Shown here piece after piece: positions 18,149 through 27,697 of a stretch of 64,000 bases of DNA. Made by a program: the position numbers and the translations under genes. Numbering within the stretch: position 1 is the stretch's first letter; each line of letters starts with the position of its first letter. The stretch lies in assembly GCF_017311415.1 (NCBI RefSeq), contig NZ_JAEKIS010000009.1, positions 62,001 through 126,000 of the forward strand, read 5' to 3'. Under the pieces are notes generated by a model that ran no database searches, was not told where the DNA came from, and worked only from the letters and a program-made list of their open reading frames with translations. The DNA comes from Salipiger abyssi. GTDB taxonomy: Bacteria > Pseudomonadota > Alphaproteobacteria > Rhodobacterales > Rhodobacteraceae.

Positions 18149-18195
18149 GCGACGCGCGAGCAGGCTCGGCGCAGCGCAACGCCACCGTTTTTTTT

Positions 18196-18217
18196 GAGTA
18201 TTTTTAGAAAGATGAAG
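18196..18217 (+). repeat. GAGTATTT...AAAGATGAA intergenic motif
   Basis: GAGTATTTTTAGAAAGATGA preceded by eight T. It lies between the convergent ends of hrpB and gnd, 47 bases after the hrpB stop and 8 bases before the gnd stop. Related copies are at 8697, 8741, 32065 and 58430. Confidence 0.75.
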
Positions 18218-18224
18218 ACCCGGG

Positions 18225-19625
18225 TCAGTCCCACCACGGGCCGTGCGGCGCGTCTTTTCCATCGACCCGGTCGAAGCCGTGATGGCCGAAGAAATCGCGC
18301 TGCGCCTGGATCAGTGCCGCCGTGCCGCGCGGCTGGCGCATCGTGTCCCAGAAGCTCAGCGCCGAGCCCAGCACCGGCAGCGGGAACCCGGCTCCGATGG
18401 CCTGCGCCACGAGGCGGCGCAGCGCCGGGATGCCGCGCGCGAAGGTCTCGGCAAAGCCCGGCGCCAGGATCAGCTGACCCTCCGGCGCGCCGTCGCGGAA
18501 CGCCGCCGCGATATCGTCGAGCAATTTCGCGCGGATGATGCAGCCCGCCCGCCAGATCTCGGCGATCCGCGCGAAATCGAGCTGCCAGCCATACTCCTCC
18601 GAGGCAGCACCGAGAATCCGGAATCCCTGCGCATATTCCAGCACCCGTGCCGCCAGCAGCGCCGCCTCCAGATCGTCCGGCACCACCTCCAGCGCGCCGC
18701 GTTCGCTTCCGAACGCCTCCCCGGCCCGTTCGCGCAGCGGCTTTTCCGCCGACCAGGCGCGCGCGGCCACAGCCCCCTCGATCATCGTCGCCGACTGGCC
18801 GAGCCGCACCGCCTCGATGGCGGTCCAGCGGCCCGTGCCCTTCTGGCCGGCGCGGTCGAGAATGGCATCCACCATCGGCCCGGCCCCCAGCGGATCGTCA
18901 TGGCGCAGCACCTCGGCGGTGATCTCGTAGAGATAGCTGCCGAGCGGCCCCGCGTTCCAGGCCGCGAAGCGCTCCGCCACCTCGTCCACCGACAGCCCCG
19001 CGCCAAAGCGCAGCAGGTCGTAGGTTTCCGCGATCATCTGCATGTCGGCATATTCGATGCCGTTATGCACCGTCTTGACGAAATGCCCCGCCCCGTCCGG
19101 CCCCATGCGGTCGACACAGGCCGCGCCCCCGAAGCGCGCGGCGATGGCGGTCAGGATCGGTTTCAGCCCCGCCCAGCTCTCTTCCGAGCCGCCGAACATC
19201 ATCGACGGCCCGTGCCGTGCGCCGTCCTCGCCGCCGGACACGCCCATGCCGACGAAATGCAGCCCCGCCGCCGCCATCCGCTCTGTGCGCCGGATGGTAT
19301 CGTGAAAATCCGCATTGCCCGCGTCGATCACCGTATCGCCGGGATCGAGCAGCGGGATCGCCTCGTCCAGCATGTCGTCGATCGGCCTCGTCGACGGGAT
19401 CATCGCCAGCAGCAGCCGGGGCCGCGGCAGCGCCGCGATCAGCGCCGGCAGATCGGGCGCGGAGGTGACATCGCCAGCAAACGGCGCGGCGCGGGAGGCA
19501 AAGGCCTCGATCAGATCGTCGGTCCGGTTCGAGACCGCAATGGCGATGCCCTGCTCGGCCATATTGAGCGCCAGCGCCGAGCCCATCGTGCCCAGCCCGT
19601 AAATTCCGATCTTCGGCTCCGCCAT
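18225..19625 (-). CDS. gnd: 6-phosphogluconate dehydrogenase, decarboxylating
   Basis: 466 aa. IYGLGTMGSALALNMAEQG is the NADP-binding Rossmann turn. GVSGGEDGARHGPSMMFGG is the substrate loop, and FVKTVHNGIEYADMQ contains the catalytic Lys and the IEYxDMQ signature. The C-terminal part (GTGRWTAIEAV, WRAGCIIRAKLLDDI) belongs to the all-helical domain. It oxidises 6-phosphogluconate to ribulose-5-phosphate with release of CO2 in the oxidative pentose phosphate pathway. Full length for the dimeric long-chain form. No zwf is nearby. Confidence 0.96.
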   Translation of the reverse strand: MAEPKIGIYGLGTMGSALALNMAEQGIAIAVSNRTDDLIEAFASRAAPFAGDVTSAPDLPALIAALPRPRLLLAMIPSTRPIDDMLDEAIPLLDPGDTVIDAGNADFHDTIRRTERMAAAGLHFVGMGVSGGEDGARHGPSMMFGGSEESWAGLKPILTAIAARFGGAACVDRMGPDGAGHFVKTVHNGIEYADMQMIAETYDLLRFGAGLSVDEVAERFAAWNAGPLGSYLYEITAEVLRHDDPLGAGPMVDAILDRAGQKGTGRWTAIEAVRLGQSATMIEGAVAARAWSAEKPLRERAGEAFGSERGALEVVPDDLEAALLAARVLEYAQGFRILGAASEEYGWQLDFARIAEIWRAGCIIRAKLLDDIAAAFRDGAPEGQLILAPGFAETFARGIPALRRLVAQAIGAGFPLPVLGSALSFWDTMRQPRGTAALIQAQRDFFGHHGFDRVDGKDAPHGPWWD

Positions 19626-19757
19626 CTCTGCCTCCTTGCGCGTGACAGCGCTAACCTAGCTATCCCGCCGCTGCCGGCAATACGCATTCGCGCACAGCCG
19701 CCCTTCGCGCGCGCCCTCAAGGAAAAGGCGCGGAGACATCCGCCCCGCGCCCTGTGT

Positions 19758-19779
19758 ATCTTCTCTTTGGCAAATACGC
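19758..19779 (-). repeat. Intergenic motif, GCGTATTT...AAAGAGAAG variant
   Basis: The plus strand reads ATCTTCTCTTTGGCAAATAC then GC. It differs from the copy at 15608 only in the centre. It lies in the 197-base gap between gnd and argF, both on the minus strand. Confidence 0.65.
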
Positions 19780-19822
19780 CGCCGTAGCCGTGCCACGGAC
19801 GGCACCTGCGCATCAGGTCGGC

Positions 19823-20749
19823 TCAGCCGCCCACGCACCAGCGCATGATCGCCTTTTGCGCGTGCAGCCGGTTCTCGGCCTCGTCCCAGATCACCGATTG
19901 CGGCCCGTCCATCACCTCCGAGGTCACTTCTTCCCCGCGATGCGCCGGCAGGCAATGCATGAAGAGCGCGTCCTTGCCCGCCGCCTCCATCAGCTTTTCG
20001 TTCACCTGATAGGGCCGCAGCATATTGTGGCGCCGCTCGCGGGCGCTCTGCGCATCATGCATCGAGACCCAGGTATCGGCGACCACCAGATCGGCGCCCT
20101 CGACCGCCTTGAACGGATCGCGCTCGATGGTGACGGTGCTGCCAGCGTTGCGCGCCAGCCCGACGAATTCCATCTCGGGATCGAGCTGCACCGGGCCGGT
20201 GAAGGTGAGGTCGAAGCCGAACTGTCCCGCCGCGTGTAGGAAGGAGGCACAGACATTGTTGCCGTCGCCGCACCACACCACCTTCTTGCCGGCGATGGGG
20301 CCGCGATGCTCTTCGAAGGTCATCACATCGGCCATGATCTGGCAGGGATGCGTGCGGTCGGTCAACCCGTTGATCACCGGCACCGTGGCGTATTCCGCCA
20401 TCTCGGTGAGCACGCTCTCGTCGAAGGTCCGGATCATGATCATGTCGACAAAGCGCGACATCACCCGCGCGGTATCCGCGATGGTCTCGCCATGGCCGAG
20501 CTGCATGTCGCTGCCCGAGAGCACCATGGTCTGCCCGCCCATCTGGCGCACACCCACGTCGAAGGAGGTGCGCGTCCGGGTGGAGGGTTTCTCGAAGATC
20601 AGCGCGACCATATGGTCCTTGAGCGGCAGATCGTCGTCTTTGGCGGCCTTGGGGCGACCGTTGCGGGCGGTCTTGATCGCCCTGGCGCTGTCGATGATCT
20701 CCCGCAGGGCAGTCTTGTCGGTTTTGTGGATGTCCAGAAAATGGTTCAT
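19823..20749 (-). CDS. argF: Ornithine carbamoyltransferase
   Basis: 308 aa. [15 protein letters not shown] holds the carbamoyl-phosphate STRTR motif, [11 protein letters not shown] holds HPCQ, and [14 protein letters not shown] contains the catalytic Cys of the HCLP loop. [11 protein letters not shown] is the ornithine loop. It makes citrulline from ornithine and carbamoyl phosphate. The start at 20749 ([11 protein letters not shown]) fits the family; an upstream in-frame ATG lies inside the repeat. It follows argD in the same direction, separated by a 102-base gap that holds a composite repeat. carA at 61470 supplies its other substrate. Confidence 0.97.
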   Translation of the reverse strand: MNHFLDIHKTDKTALREIIDSARAIKTARNGRPKAAKDDDLPLKDHMVALIFEKPSTRTRTSFDVGVRQMGGQTMVLSGSDMQLGHGETIADTARVMSRFVDMIMIRTFDESVLTEMAEYATVPVINGLTDRTHPCQIMADVMTFEEHRGPIAGKKVVWCGDGNNVCASFLHAAGQFGFDLTFTGPVQLDPEMEFVGLARNAGSTVTIERDPFKAVEGADLVVADTWVSMHDAQSARERRHNMLRPYQVNEKLMEAAGKDALFMHCLPAHRGEEVTSEVMDGPQSVIWDEAENRLHAQKAIMRWCVGG

Positions 20750-20772
20750 GATCGTATCGCTTTTTTCGGAGG

Positions 20773-20848
20773 GGGTGGCGGGGCGCTGCCCCCTGCCCCC
20801 GGAACGGGTCCGGGGGCATTCCCCCGGGATATTTAGAGCCAATGGAAA
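20773..20848 (+). repeat. Composite intergenic repeat (TCCATTGG...AAATATCCCGGGG), copy 2
   Basis: GGGGCGCTGCCCC, a palindromic GGGGGCA-type spacer around CCCCGGAACGGGTCCGGGG, and GGGATATTTAGAGCCAATGG then AAA occur in the same order as the reverse of the copy at 3237-3300. It sits between argD and argF, so it is probably transcribed in the arg operon. Confidence 0.75.
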
Positions 20849-20851
20849 CGC

Positions 20852-22027
20852 TCAGGCGGTTTCCAGCGCGGAGGCGGCGGCATCGAGACGGGCGATGGCC
20901 TCGGCGATCTCGTCATCCGAGATCGTCAGCGCCGGCAGCAGGCGGACCACATTGTCGGCGGCGGGCACGGTGATCACCAGCGCCTCGTAACCGGCCTTGA
21001 CGAAATCCGCCGGGGCCGGCTTGACCTTGAGCCCCAGCATCAGGCCAGAGCCGCGCACCTCCTCGAAGATGTCGGGATGCGCCGCGACCAGCCCTTCGAG
21101 CTTCTGCCGCAGGAAGCCGGCCTTGCGGTTGACCTCCGCCAGAAACTCCGGCTCGGCGATGTGATCCATCACCGCGCAGCCGACGGCGCAGCCCAGCGGG
21201 TTGCCGCCATAGGTCGAGCCATGGGTGCCGGCGGTCATGCCGGAGGCCGCCTCTTCGGTGGCCAGCACCGCGCCCAGCGGGAAGCCGCCGCCGATGCCCT
21301 TGGCCACCATCATGATGTCGGGGACGATCCCCGCCCATTCATGGGCGAAGAGCCGCCCCGTGCGGCCCATGCCGCACTGCACCTCGTCGAGCACCAGCAG
21401 GCAGCCCTTTTCGTCGCAAAGCGCGCGGATCGCCTTCAGCTCGTCGTCGGGCAGCGGCCGGATGCCGCCCTCGCCCTGGATCGGCTCCAGCAGCACGGCG
21501 GCGGTATTGTCGTCGATGGCGTCTTTCAGCGCGTCGAAATCGCGCCAGTCGAGATGTTTGAAGCCGGGCAGCAGCGGGCCGAAGCCCTTGACCATCTTCT
21601 CCGAACCGGCGGCGGCGATCCCCGCCGAGGACCGGCCATGGAACGAGCCGCTGAACGCGATGATATCGGTCTTTTCGGGCAGGCCTTTGTCATACCAGTA
21701 TTTCCGCGCCATCTTGACCGCCAGCTCGCAGGCCTCGGTGCCGGAATTGGTAAAGAAGACCGTGTCGGCGAATGTCGCCCCCACCAGCTTGTCGGCCAGC
21801 GCCTGTTGCTGCGGGATCTCGTAGAGGTTCGAGACATGCCAGAGCTTGCCCGCCTGCTCGGTCAGCGCCGCGACCAGCGCGGGATGGGCATGGCCCAGCG
21901 CGTTCACCGCGATGCCGCTGCCCAGATCGAGGAAGCGGCGCCCGTCTTCCTCCACCAGCCAGGAGCCTTCGCCCTTCACGAAGTGCAGGGGCGCGCGGGT
22001 ATAGGTGGGCAGGACGGACGGGATCAT
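20852..22027 (-). CDS. argD: Acetylornithine/succinyldiaminopimelate aminotransferase
   Basis: 391 aa class III PLP aminotransferase. Segments include FLDLGSGIAVNALGHAHP, FFTNSGTEACELAVKMAR, FHGRSSAGIAAAGSEK, LLVLDEVQCGMGRTGRLFA and MMVAKGIGGGFPLGAVLAT with the PLP-binding Lys. It interconverts N-acetylglutamate semialdehyde and N-acetylornithine and often serves lysine synthesis too. The start at 22027 has GAGGAT upstream and the family N-terminus MIPSVLPTYTR. With argF downstream it forms an arginine synthesis operon. Confidence 0.95.
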   Translation of the reverse strand: MIPSVLPTYTRAPLHFVKGEGSWLVEEDGRRFLDLGSGIAVNALGHAHPALVAALTEQAGKLWHVSNLYEIPQQQALADKLVGATFADTVFFTNSGTEACELAVKMARKYWYDKGLPEKTDIIAFSGSFHGRSSAGIAAAGSEKMVKGFGPLLPGFKHLDWRDFDALKDAIDDNTAAVLLEPIQGEGGIRPLPDDELKAIRALCDEKGCLLVLDEVQCGMGRTGRLFAHEWAGIVPDIMMVAKGIGGGFPLGAVLATEEAASGMTAGTHGSTYGGNPLGCAVGCAVMDHIAEPEFLAEVNRKAGFLRQKLEGLVAAHPDIFEEVRGSGLMLGLKVKPAPADFVKAGYEALVITVPAADNVVRLLPALTISDDEIAEAIARLDAAASALETA

Positions 22028-22564
22028 TGAGAAATCCTCAGCATAGGAGGCCCGATAGGTGCCAAGGGCTTGGGGCCAAGTCAAGTTTTATGGGATTGTG
22101 ACGTGCAACGGGGCGCCGTCCCTTGCGGGAGGCGGGAAAGAGGAGCGCTCAGGCTCGTCGGATTCGGGTCGCGTGCGTCATGGGATGTGCTGATACAGGA
22201 TCGGCGGGAATTGGCAAGGGGGTCTGACAGGGCAGAGCCGGCCATGCGGGCCATTCCAATGCAGGCTCGCGGCGGATGATGGTAATGTTCGGCAAGGCCG
22301 CCGCCCCTGTACCGGCCCCTCGCCGCTGCGAAAGACGACCTACGTGATTGCCGCGGACCGCCCCGTATTTGCGCCATATCCGCAACGCGGCGGCACAGGC
22401 GACACCCCGGCCTGCCCGCGCAGTTCGGGAAATGTGGATATTCCCCATATCCCGCAGGAAATTCGACAATGCCCAATTAGACTTGAAATAAAATTCCTTT
22501 TTATATACGAATAATTACCAAAGAATTTCGCGCCATACTCTGCGCCGGACATGGCGAATGACCG
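22028..22564. other. Gap between argD and the histidine kinase gene
   Basis: This 537-base divergent gap has no gene I can support: the open frames in it have no ribosome-binding site and no recognisable composition. The part from about 22465 to 22540 is much richer in A and T than its surroundings (for example AAATAAAATTCCTTTTTATA) and probably carries the kinase promoter. The argD promoter should lie near 22030-22100. Confidence 0.5.
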
Positions 22565-24652
22565 GTGGCGCTTTCCGCCCTGTCATCCCAGCATTGCGGG
22601 ATCGTCTCAATTCAGAGGAGGGCCGACGCTATCGAAAGAAAAGCCAGTGCGGATCCGGACTTTCGGACCTGGTCGATAGGGCTTGCGGGGGTCTGCGCCG
22701 CGATTGCGCTGCTGGACCTGTTCCTCGGCTGGCTTGTCGGCATCGACTTTTTTGTACGGTTGCGGCCCGACTATCCGGCGATGGTTCCCGGCACGGCAAT
22801 CTGCCTGCTTCTGGGCAGCGCCGGAACCGTGGCAAAGACACAGCGGGACGGCAGGTTTTCGGCAATCAGCTCGGCCTGCGGCGCGGTGATCCCGATCATC
22901 GTTCTTCTGACCTATGTGGTGCCGGCCTTCGATTTCGGGCCGGATGCCATGTCGATCGGTACGGCGGTGGCCAGCCTTTCGGTGGCGGCCTGCCTGCTAT
23001 TCGGCCATTTTATATATCGCGGCGATTTTATCACGTTGATGTCCGCGACACTCGGGCTGAGTGCCGTGGCGATTCCGCTGCTGGGCTATATCTTCAATGC
23101 CGAGGCGCTATTTTCCAATCCGATCTATACGAAAATGGCGCTGCATACGGCGGCGAGCTTTATGCTGCTCTTTCTCGCGCTGCTTCTGCTGATCCCGGAG
23201 ACCGGCTGGATGCGGGTCGTCACCGCGCCGGAACGCGGCAGCCAGATGCTGCGCCGGCTGCTGCCCGTTCTGGTGCTCGGGCCGGTGGCGCTGACCGAGC
23301 TGGCGCTGATCGCCTCGCGCCGGAACATGCTGTCTCCCGATCTCCGTGCCGCGGTCCTGACATATGTCATGATCGCCGTGACCGCCAGCGCGGCCATATA
23401 TTTCGCCCATCTGGTGAATCTCTCCGAGCGCCGGACCGCAGAGGCGGAACGCCGGCGGCGCGACAGCGAACGGGCACGGCAGGCCGTGGAGCTGGCCATG
23501 GAACGCGGCCAGAGGATCGAGTCGCTGGGCCGGCTGGTCGGCGGGGTCGCGCATGATTTCAACAACACGCTCGCGGTCATTGTCGGCAATCTGGAACTGC
23601 TGCAAAACGACAAGGACCAGCAGGCCCATGACCTCTATGTCGCCGAGGCGATCAGCGCCGCGAACCAGGCGGCACAACTCACCGGCCAGCTTCTGGCCTA
23701 TGGCCGCAAGTCGCGGCTCAAACCCTCCGATGCGCACATAGACGAGCTGGCGCGCGAGGCGGTGCGGATGTTCGAGCGGCTCTGCCCGGCCAATATCACG
23801 GTCGACCTGCGCTTCGCCGCGCCGCAGGCGGTGATCCATGTGGACGAGTCGGGCTTTCGCCAGGCGCTGCTGAATATTCTCATCAACGCGCGCGACGCCC
23901 AGCCCGATGGCGGTCGTATCAAGCTTTCCACCGCGATCGAACGGCACGGTCAGGACAACGTGACCGGCTTCGCGACCCAGGAAGAACTCTGGCCGGGCCT
24001 TTTTGCGGTGGTTGCGGTTGCAGATAGCGGGCCGGGCATGGTGCCGCAGACGCTGGCGCTCGCAACCGACCCGTTCTTTACCACCAAGCCGGTCGGAGAG
24101 GGAACCGGGCTGGGCCTTTCGGTCGCCTCGGGCTTTTGCCGGCAATCCGGCGGCGGTCTGTCGCTGGAAAATGCGGAAGGCGCCGGGCTGGTGGTCAAGA
24201 TGGCCTTCCCGCTTGCCGACTGTGTCGGAGCGGTCGATGTCGCGGCGGACACCGATCTGCAAAGCGCAACGCTCGGGCTCGTGCGGCGGATCCTCGTGGT
24301 GGAGGACGAGGCGCAGGTGCAGCAGGTCATGATGCGCCAGCTCACCCTTGACGGGCACGAGGTCGAGCTGTGCGCCTCGGGCCAGGAGGCGCTCGATCTG
24401 CTGCAAAGCGGTTACCGGCCCGACCTGGTCATCACCGACCTCGCCATGCCCGGCCCGATCCAGGGCGGCGCGCTATCGCGCAGGATCCGGGCGGAGTATC
24501 CCGGGATACATGTCATCCTGATGTCGGGCTACGAATCTCCCCGCCAGAAACTGGAACGCGAAAGCGGCGAGCGCTTTCTGCAAAAGCCGATCAACTGGCA
24601 GGTGCTGCGCGAGGTCGTGGCCTCGATACCGAAATCGTCGCAGGATAGCTGA
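22565..24652 (+). CDS. Membrane-bound hybrid sensor histidine kinase
   Basis: 695 aa. About eight membrane helices fill residues 37-285 with no large periplasmic domain. A charged linker (286-315) leads to the dimerisation domain with phospho-acceptor His330 in GGVAHDFNNTLAVIVGNLE. The ATPase domain shows NILINARDAQPDG (N box), VADSGPGM, FFTTKPVGEGTGLGLS and a final glycine-rich stretch. A receiver domain (about 573-690) has Asp625 in ITDLAMPG and Lys674. No output domain or partner regulator is adjacent, so it is orphan. The GTG start at 22565 is uncertain; a strong AGAGGAGGG further in has no start codon after it. Confidence 0.85.
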   Translation: MALSALSSQHCGIVSIQRRADAIERKASADPDFRTWSIGLAGVCAAIALLDLFLGWLVGIDFFVRLRPDYPAMVPGTAICLLLGSAGTVAKTQRDGRFSAISSACGAVIPIIVLLTYVVPAFDFGPDAMSIGTAVASLSVAACLLFGHFIYRGDFITLMSATLGLSAVAIPLLGYIFNAEALFSNPIYTKMALHTAASFMLLFLALLLLIPETGWMRVVTAPERGSQMLRRLLPVLVLGPVALTELALIASRRNMLSPDLRAAVLTYVMIAVTASAAIYFAHLVNLSERRTAEAERRRRDSERARQAVELAMERGQRIESLGRLVGGVAHDFNNTLAVIVGNLELLQNDKDQQAHDLYVAEAISAANQAAQLTGQLLAYGRKSRLKPSDAHIDELAREAVRMFERLCPANITVDLRFAAPQAVIHVDESGFRQALLNILINARDAQPDGGRIKLSTAIERHGQDNVTGFATQEELWPGLFAVVAVADSGPGMVPQTLALATDPFFTTKPVGEGTGLGLSVASGFCRQSGGGLSLENAEGAGLVVKMAFPLADCVGAVDVAADTDLQSATLGLVRRILVVEDEAQVQQVMMRQLTLDGHEVELCASGQEALDLLQSGYRPDLVITDLAMPGPIQGGALSRRIRAEYPGIHVILMSGYESPRQKLERESGERFLQKPINWQVLREVVASIPKSSQDS

Positions 24653-24695
24653 TCCGGGTCGGGATGCGCGAGGAAACGCCCCGCCTCACCTCGTC

Positions 24696-25463
24696 TCAGC
24701 CGAATACCGCCTGCGGATACCCCACCCCCATCAGATAGAGCCCGTGCGGCGGGCAGACCGGCCCGCAGGCAGCGCGGGCGCGGGCCTCCAGCGCCGTCTG
24801 CACCTCCTCCGGCGCCCAGCTCCCCGCACCGACCCGCTCCAGCGTGCCCACGATGCTGCGCACCTGATTGTGCAGGAAGCTGCGGGCGCGGAGCGAGAAG
24901 TGGAACTCCGTGCCCGCGCCGGTCTCGACCTGCGCGATACGGATCTCGTCCAGCGTCTTCACTGGAGAGGCCGCCTGGCACATGGTCGAGCGGAAGGTGG
25001 TGAAATCGTGCAGACCGATGAGATGCGCGGCCCCCGCCCGCATCGCCCCGAGGTCGAGCGGGTTCATCACCCGCCAGACCTGCCCCGCCTCCAGCGTGCA
25101 GGGCGCGCGGCGCACGAGCAGGCGGAAGAGATAGCGCCTCTCCACCGCCGAGAACCGCGCGTGCCAGTCGTCATCCACCGCGACACAGGCGCGGATCGCC
25201 ACCGGCGCGGGTTTGAGGTGAAAGTTCAGCGCCTCGGAGAGCCGGAACGGATCCCAGTCCTTCGCCATGTCGCAATGGGCCACCTGCCCGCGCGCATGCA
25301 CGCCCGCATCGGTGCGCCCGGCGGCGGCAATCGTGTGGTCGCGCGGTTCAAGCTTTGCCAGCGCAGCCTCGATCGCGCCCTGCACCGAGGGCTGATCCGC
25401 CTGCCGCTGCCAGCCCGCAAAGGGACGACCGTCATATTCCACCAAAAGCGCGTATCTGGGCAT
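24696..25463 (-). CDS. truA: tRNA pseudouridine(38-40) synthase
   Basis: 255 aa. It converts uridines 38-40 of tRNA anticodon arms to pseudouridine. The catalytic Asp lies in [30 protein letters not shown] at the N-terminus, [34 protein letters not shown] and the final [10 protein letters not shown] are all family signatures. Length is normal. The start matches [12 protein letters not shown]. It converges on the histidine kinase gene with a 43-base gap and diverges from the Nudix gene. Confidence 0.96.
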   Translation of the reverse strand: MPRYALLVEYDGRPFAGWQRQADQPSVQGAIEAALAKLEPRDHTIAAAGRTDAGVHARGQVAHCDMAKDWDPFRLSEALNFHLKPAPVAIRACVAVDDDWHARFSAVERRYLFRLLVRRAPCTLEAGQVWRVMNPLDLGAMRAGAAHLIGLHDFTTFRSTMCQAASPVKTLDEIRIAQVETGAGTEFHFSLRARSFLHNQVRSIVGTLERVGAGSWAPEEVQTALEARARAACGPVCPPHGLYLMGVGYPQAVFG

Positions 25464-25595
25464 ATCCGCCCCTTAGCCCCTCCGTCCGTGTCCGGCAATC
25501 CCCACCCTTGCGCATCCGTGCCGGGACGGGTTGAGAAATTGTAACAGTTTCACTACACAGCGCCGATCCATGACCAAGCCCTAGGTAGCCCTGCT

Positions 25596-26075
25596 GTGTT
25601 CGCCCGTCTCTGGAAACGCTACATCGCCCCGGTTCTGAGCCGCCCGCCGCGGTTTCAGGTGGCAGCGCTTTGCTACCGTCACGGCGAAACCGGTCCCGAG
25701 GTTCTGATGATCACCTCGCGCACGACGAAACGCTGGATCATTCCCAAGGGCTGGCCGATCCATGGCACCGATGGCGGCGGCACCGCGCTTCAGGAGGCCT
25801 GGGAAGAGGCCGGGGTGAAGCCGCGCGGCGGCCGGCCCCTGCGCATCGGGCGCTACCGCTATCACAAGGTGCTGAGCGGCGGTCTCCCGATCATGACCGA
25901 TGTCGATGTCTATGCCATCGAGGTCGAGAAGCTCTATGAAACCTTTCCCGAAGCCGGCGAACGCCAGCGCCGCTGGATGACGCCCGAGGAGGCCGCCGAG
26001 CTGGTCGACGAGGACCAGCTCAAGGCGCTGCTGCGCGATCTGCCGGAACTGCCGGACAGCAAGCGCCGGGGCTGA
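25596..26075 (+). CDS. Nudix hydrolase (diphosphoinositol-phosphatase-like)
   Basis: 159 aa. The segment WIIPKGWPIHGTDGGGTALQ continuing EAWEEAGVKPRG is a Nudix box of the type found in small bacterial DIPP-like proteins. The EAWEEAGV core with its metal-binding glutamates is present. Compared with the canonical GX5EX7REUXEEXGU, the first Glu is Thr and the Arg is Gln. RYRYHKVLSGG and a C-terminal PEEAAELV match the subfamily. The substrate is unknown. The start is GTG. It precedes the phosphate transporter gene by 37 bases on the same strand. Confidence 0.85.
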   Translation: MFARLWKRYIAPVLSRPPRFQVAALCYRHGETGPEVLMITSRTTKRWIIPKGWPIHGTDGGGTALQEAWEEAGVKPRGGRPLRIGRYRYHKVLSGGLPIMTDVDVYAIEVEKLYETFPEAGERQRRWMTPEEAAELVDEDQLKALLRDLPELPDSKRRG

Positions 26076-26112
26076 GCCCCACGCGCCCGCGCCATCAAGG
26101 ACGACACTTTCC

Positions 26113-27594
26113 GTGCCACAGGACAGCCCCAGCCATCAGTGGAAAACACTGGACCAGGACCTCAACCGCCTGTCGCGCCTCGAGGCCGCCACCATGTACA
26201 GCGCCAGGCCGCTGGTCGGGGTCGGCGTCTCGCTGGTCTTCGTCACGCTGGCAGCGCTGGCGGCGGCGCTCTTCACCGGTGGCGAGCCGCAGGGGCTCGC
26301 GGTGGTCGTAGCGGCGGCCTTCGGCGCCTATATGGCGCTGAATATCGGCGCCAATGACGTGGCCAACAATATGGGCCCGGCGGTGGGCGCCAAGGCGCTG
26401 TCGATGCTGGGTGCCATCGCCATCGCGGCGATCTGCGAAAGCGCCGGCGCGCTGTTGGCGGGCGGCGATGTGGTCTCGACGATCTCCAAGGGCATCATCG
26501 ACCCGCAGGGGCTGGCGGACGGACGGGTCTTCGTCTGGGCAATGATGGCGGCGCTGCTCTCAGCCTCGATCTGGGTGAACATCGCCACCTGGATCGGCGC
26601 GCCGGTCTCGACCACCCATTCCGTCGTCGGCGGGGTCATGGGCGCGGGCATCGCGGCGGCGGGGCTCGGCACGGTGAGCTGGCCCACGATGGGCGCCATC
26701 GCGGCAAGCTGGGTGATCTCGCCGCTGCTGGGCGGGGTGATCGCGGCGGCGATGCTGGCCTTCATCAAGTGGCGGGTGATCTATGTCGCCGACAAGATCG
26801 CCGCCGCGCGGGTCTGGGTGCCGGTGCTGATCGGCGTGATGAGCGCCGCCTTCGCCACCTATCTCTCGATCAAGGGGCTGAGCCATGTGATGAAGATCGG
26901 CCTGCCGCTGGCGCTGGGGATCGGCGCGGCGGCGGGTGTTCTGGTCTGGCTGATCTCGATGCCCTTCATCCGCCGGCAATCGCGCGGGATGGAGAACCGC
27001 AACCGCTCGCTCAAGACGCTGTTCCGGCTGCCGCTGGTGGTCTCGGCGGGGCTCCTGTCCTTTGCCCATGGCGCCAATGATGTGGCAAATGCCGTGGGAC
27101 CGCTGGCCGCCGTGGTCTATGCCCAGCAATCGGCGGAGGTCGCGGGCGAGGTGTCGATTCCGCTCTGGGTGATGGTGATCGGCGCGCTGGGGATCTCCTT
27201 CGGTCTGGTGCTCTTCGGCCCCAAGCTCATCGGCATGGTGGGCAGCCAGATCACCAAGCTCAACCCGATGCGCGCCTATTGCGTGGCGCTCTCGGCGGCG
27301 GTGACGGTGATCGCCGCCTCCTGGCTCGGCCTGCCGGTCAGCTCCACCCATATCGCCGTGGGCGGGGTGTTCGGCGTCGGCTTCTTCCGCGAATGGTACA
27401 TGGAGCGCCGCGCCCGCCGCATCGCCGACACCCGCCCGGCGGCACAGCGCATCGCCCGGCAGGAACGCGCCCGGCGCAAGCTGGTGCGGCGGTCGCATTT
27501 CATGACCATCGTCGCGGCCTGGGTGGTCACCGTGCCCGCCGCGGCGCTGCTTTCGGCGCTTTGCTTCTGGCTGCTTCAAGGCCTGGGCTTCTGA
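26113..27594 (+). CDS. pit: Inorganic phosphate transporter, Pit family
   Basis: 493 aa inner-membrane protein with about ten to twelve helices. It has the two inverted PiT signatures: ALNIGANDVANNMGPAVGAK (about residue 76) and FAHGANDVANAVGPLAAV (about 318). GLPVSSTHIAVGGVFGVG and APVSTTHSVVGGVMGAG are the paired THxxxGG loops. It imports phosphate or metal-phosphate with the proton gradient. A cytoplasmic N-terminal tail of about 30 residues carries no known domain. The start is GTG. No PhoU-like DUF47 gene is adjacent, unlike many Pit operons. Confidence 0.93.
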   Translation: MPQDSPSHQWKTLDQDLNRLSRLEAATMYSARPLVGVGVSLVFVTLAALAAALFTGGEPQGLAVVVAAAFGAYMALNIGANDVANNMGPAVGAKALSMLGAIAIAAICESAGALLAGGDVVSTISKGIIDPQGLADGRVFVWAMMAALLSASIWVNIATWIGAPVSTTHSVVGGVMGAGIAAAGLGTVSWPTMGAIAASWVISPLLGGVIAAAMLAFIKWRVIYVADKIAAARVWVPVLIGVMSAAFATYLSIKGLSHVMKIGLPLALGIGAAAGVLVWLISMPFIRRQSRGMENRNRSLKTLFRLPLVVSAGLLSFAHGANDVANAVGPLAAVVYAQQSAEVAGEVSIPLWVMVIGALGISFGLVLFGPKLIGMVGSQITKLNPMRAYCVALSAAVTVIAASWLGLPVSSTHIAVGGVFGVGFFREWYMERRARRIADTRPAAQRIARQERARRKLVRRSHFMTIVAAWVVTVPAAALLSALCFWLLQGLGF

Positions 27595-27641
27595 GCTCTC
27601 TGCCCGCGCCGCGCCCGGACAAAGACGGCAGCCCCAAATGA

Positions 27642-27672
27642 AAACGCCCCGCGCGGACTGCGCGGGGCGTTT
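27642..27672. terminator. Bidirectional terminator between pit and sodB
   Basis: A perfect 13-bp stem, AAACGCCCCGCGC with GCGCGGGGCGTTT, has a 5-base loop. It carries A and T at its ends, so it can terminate both convergent genes. Confidence 0.9.
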
Positions 27673-27697
27673 GCGTTCAACAGGGATGACCCGCGGA

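Noticed and set aside
22081-22476. 131-codon open frame upstream of argD
   Set aside because: Covers the argD promoter region, no ribosome-binding site, Arg/Ser/Pro-rich shadow composition.
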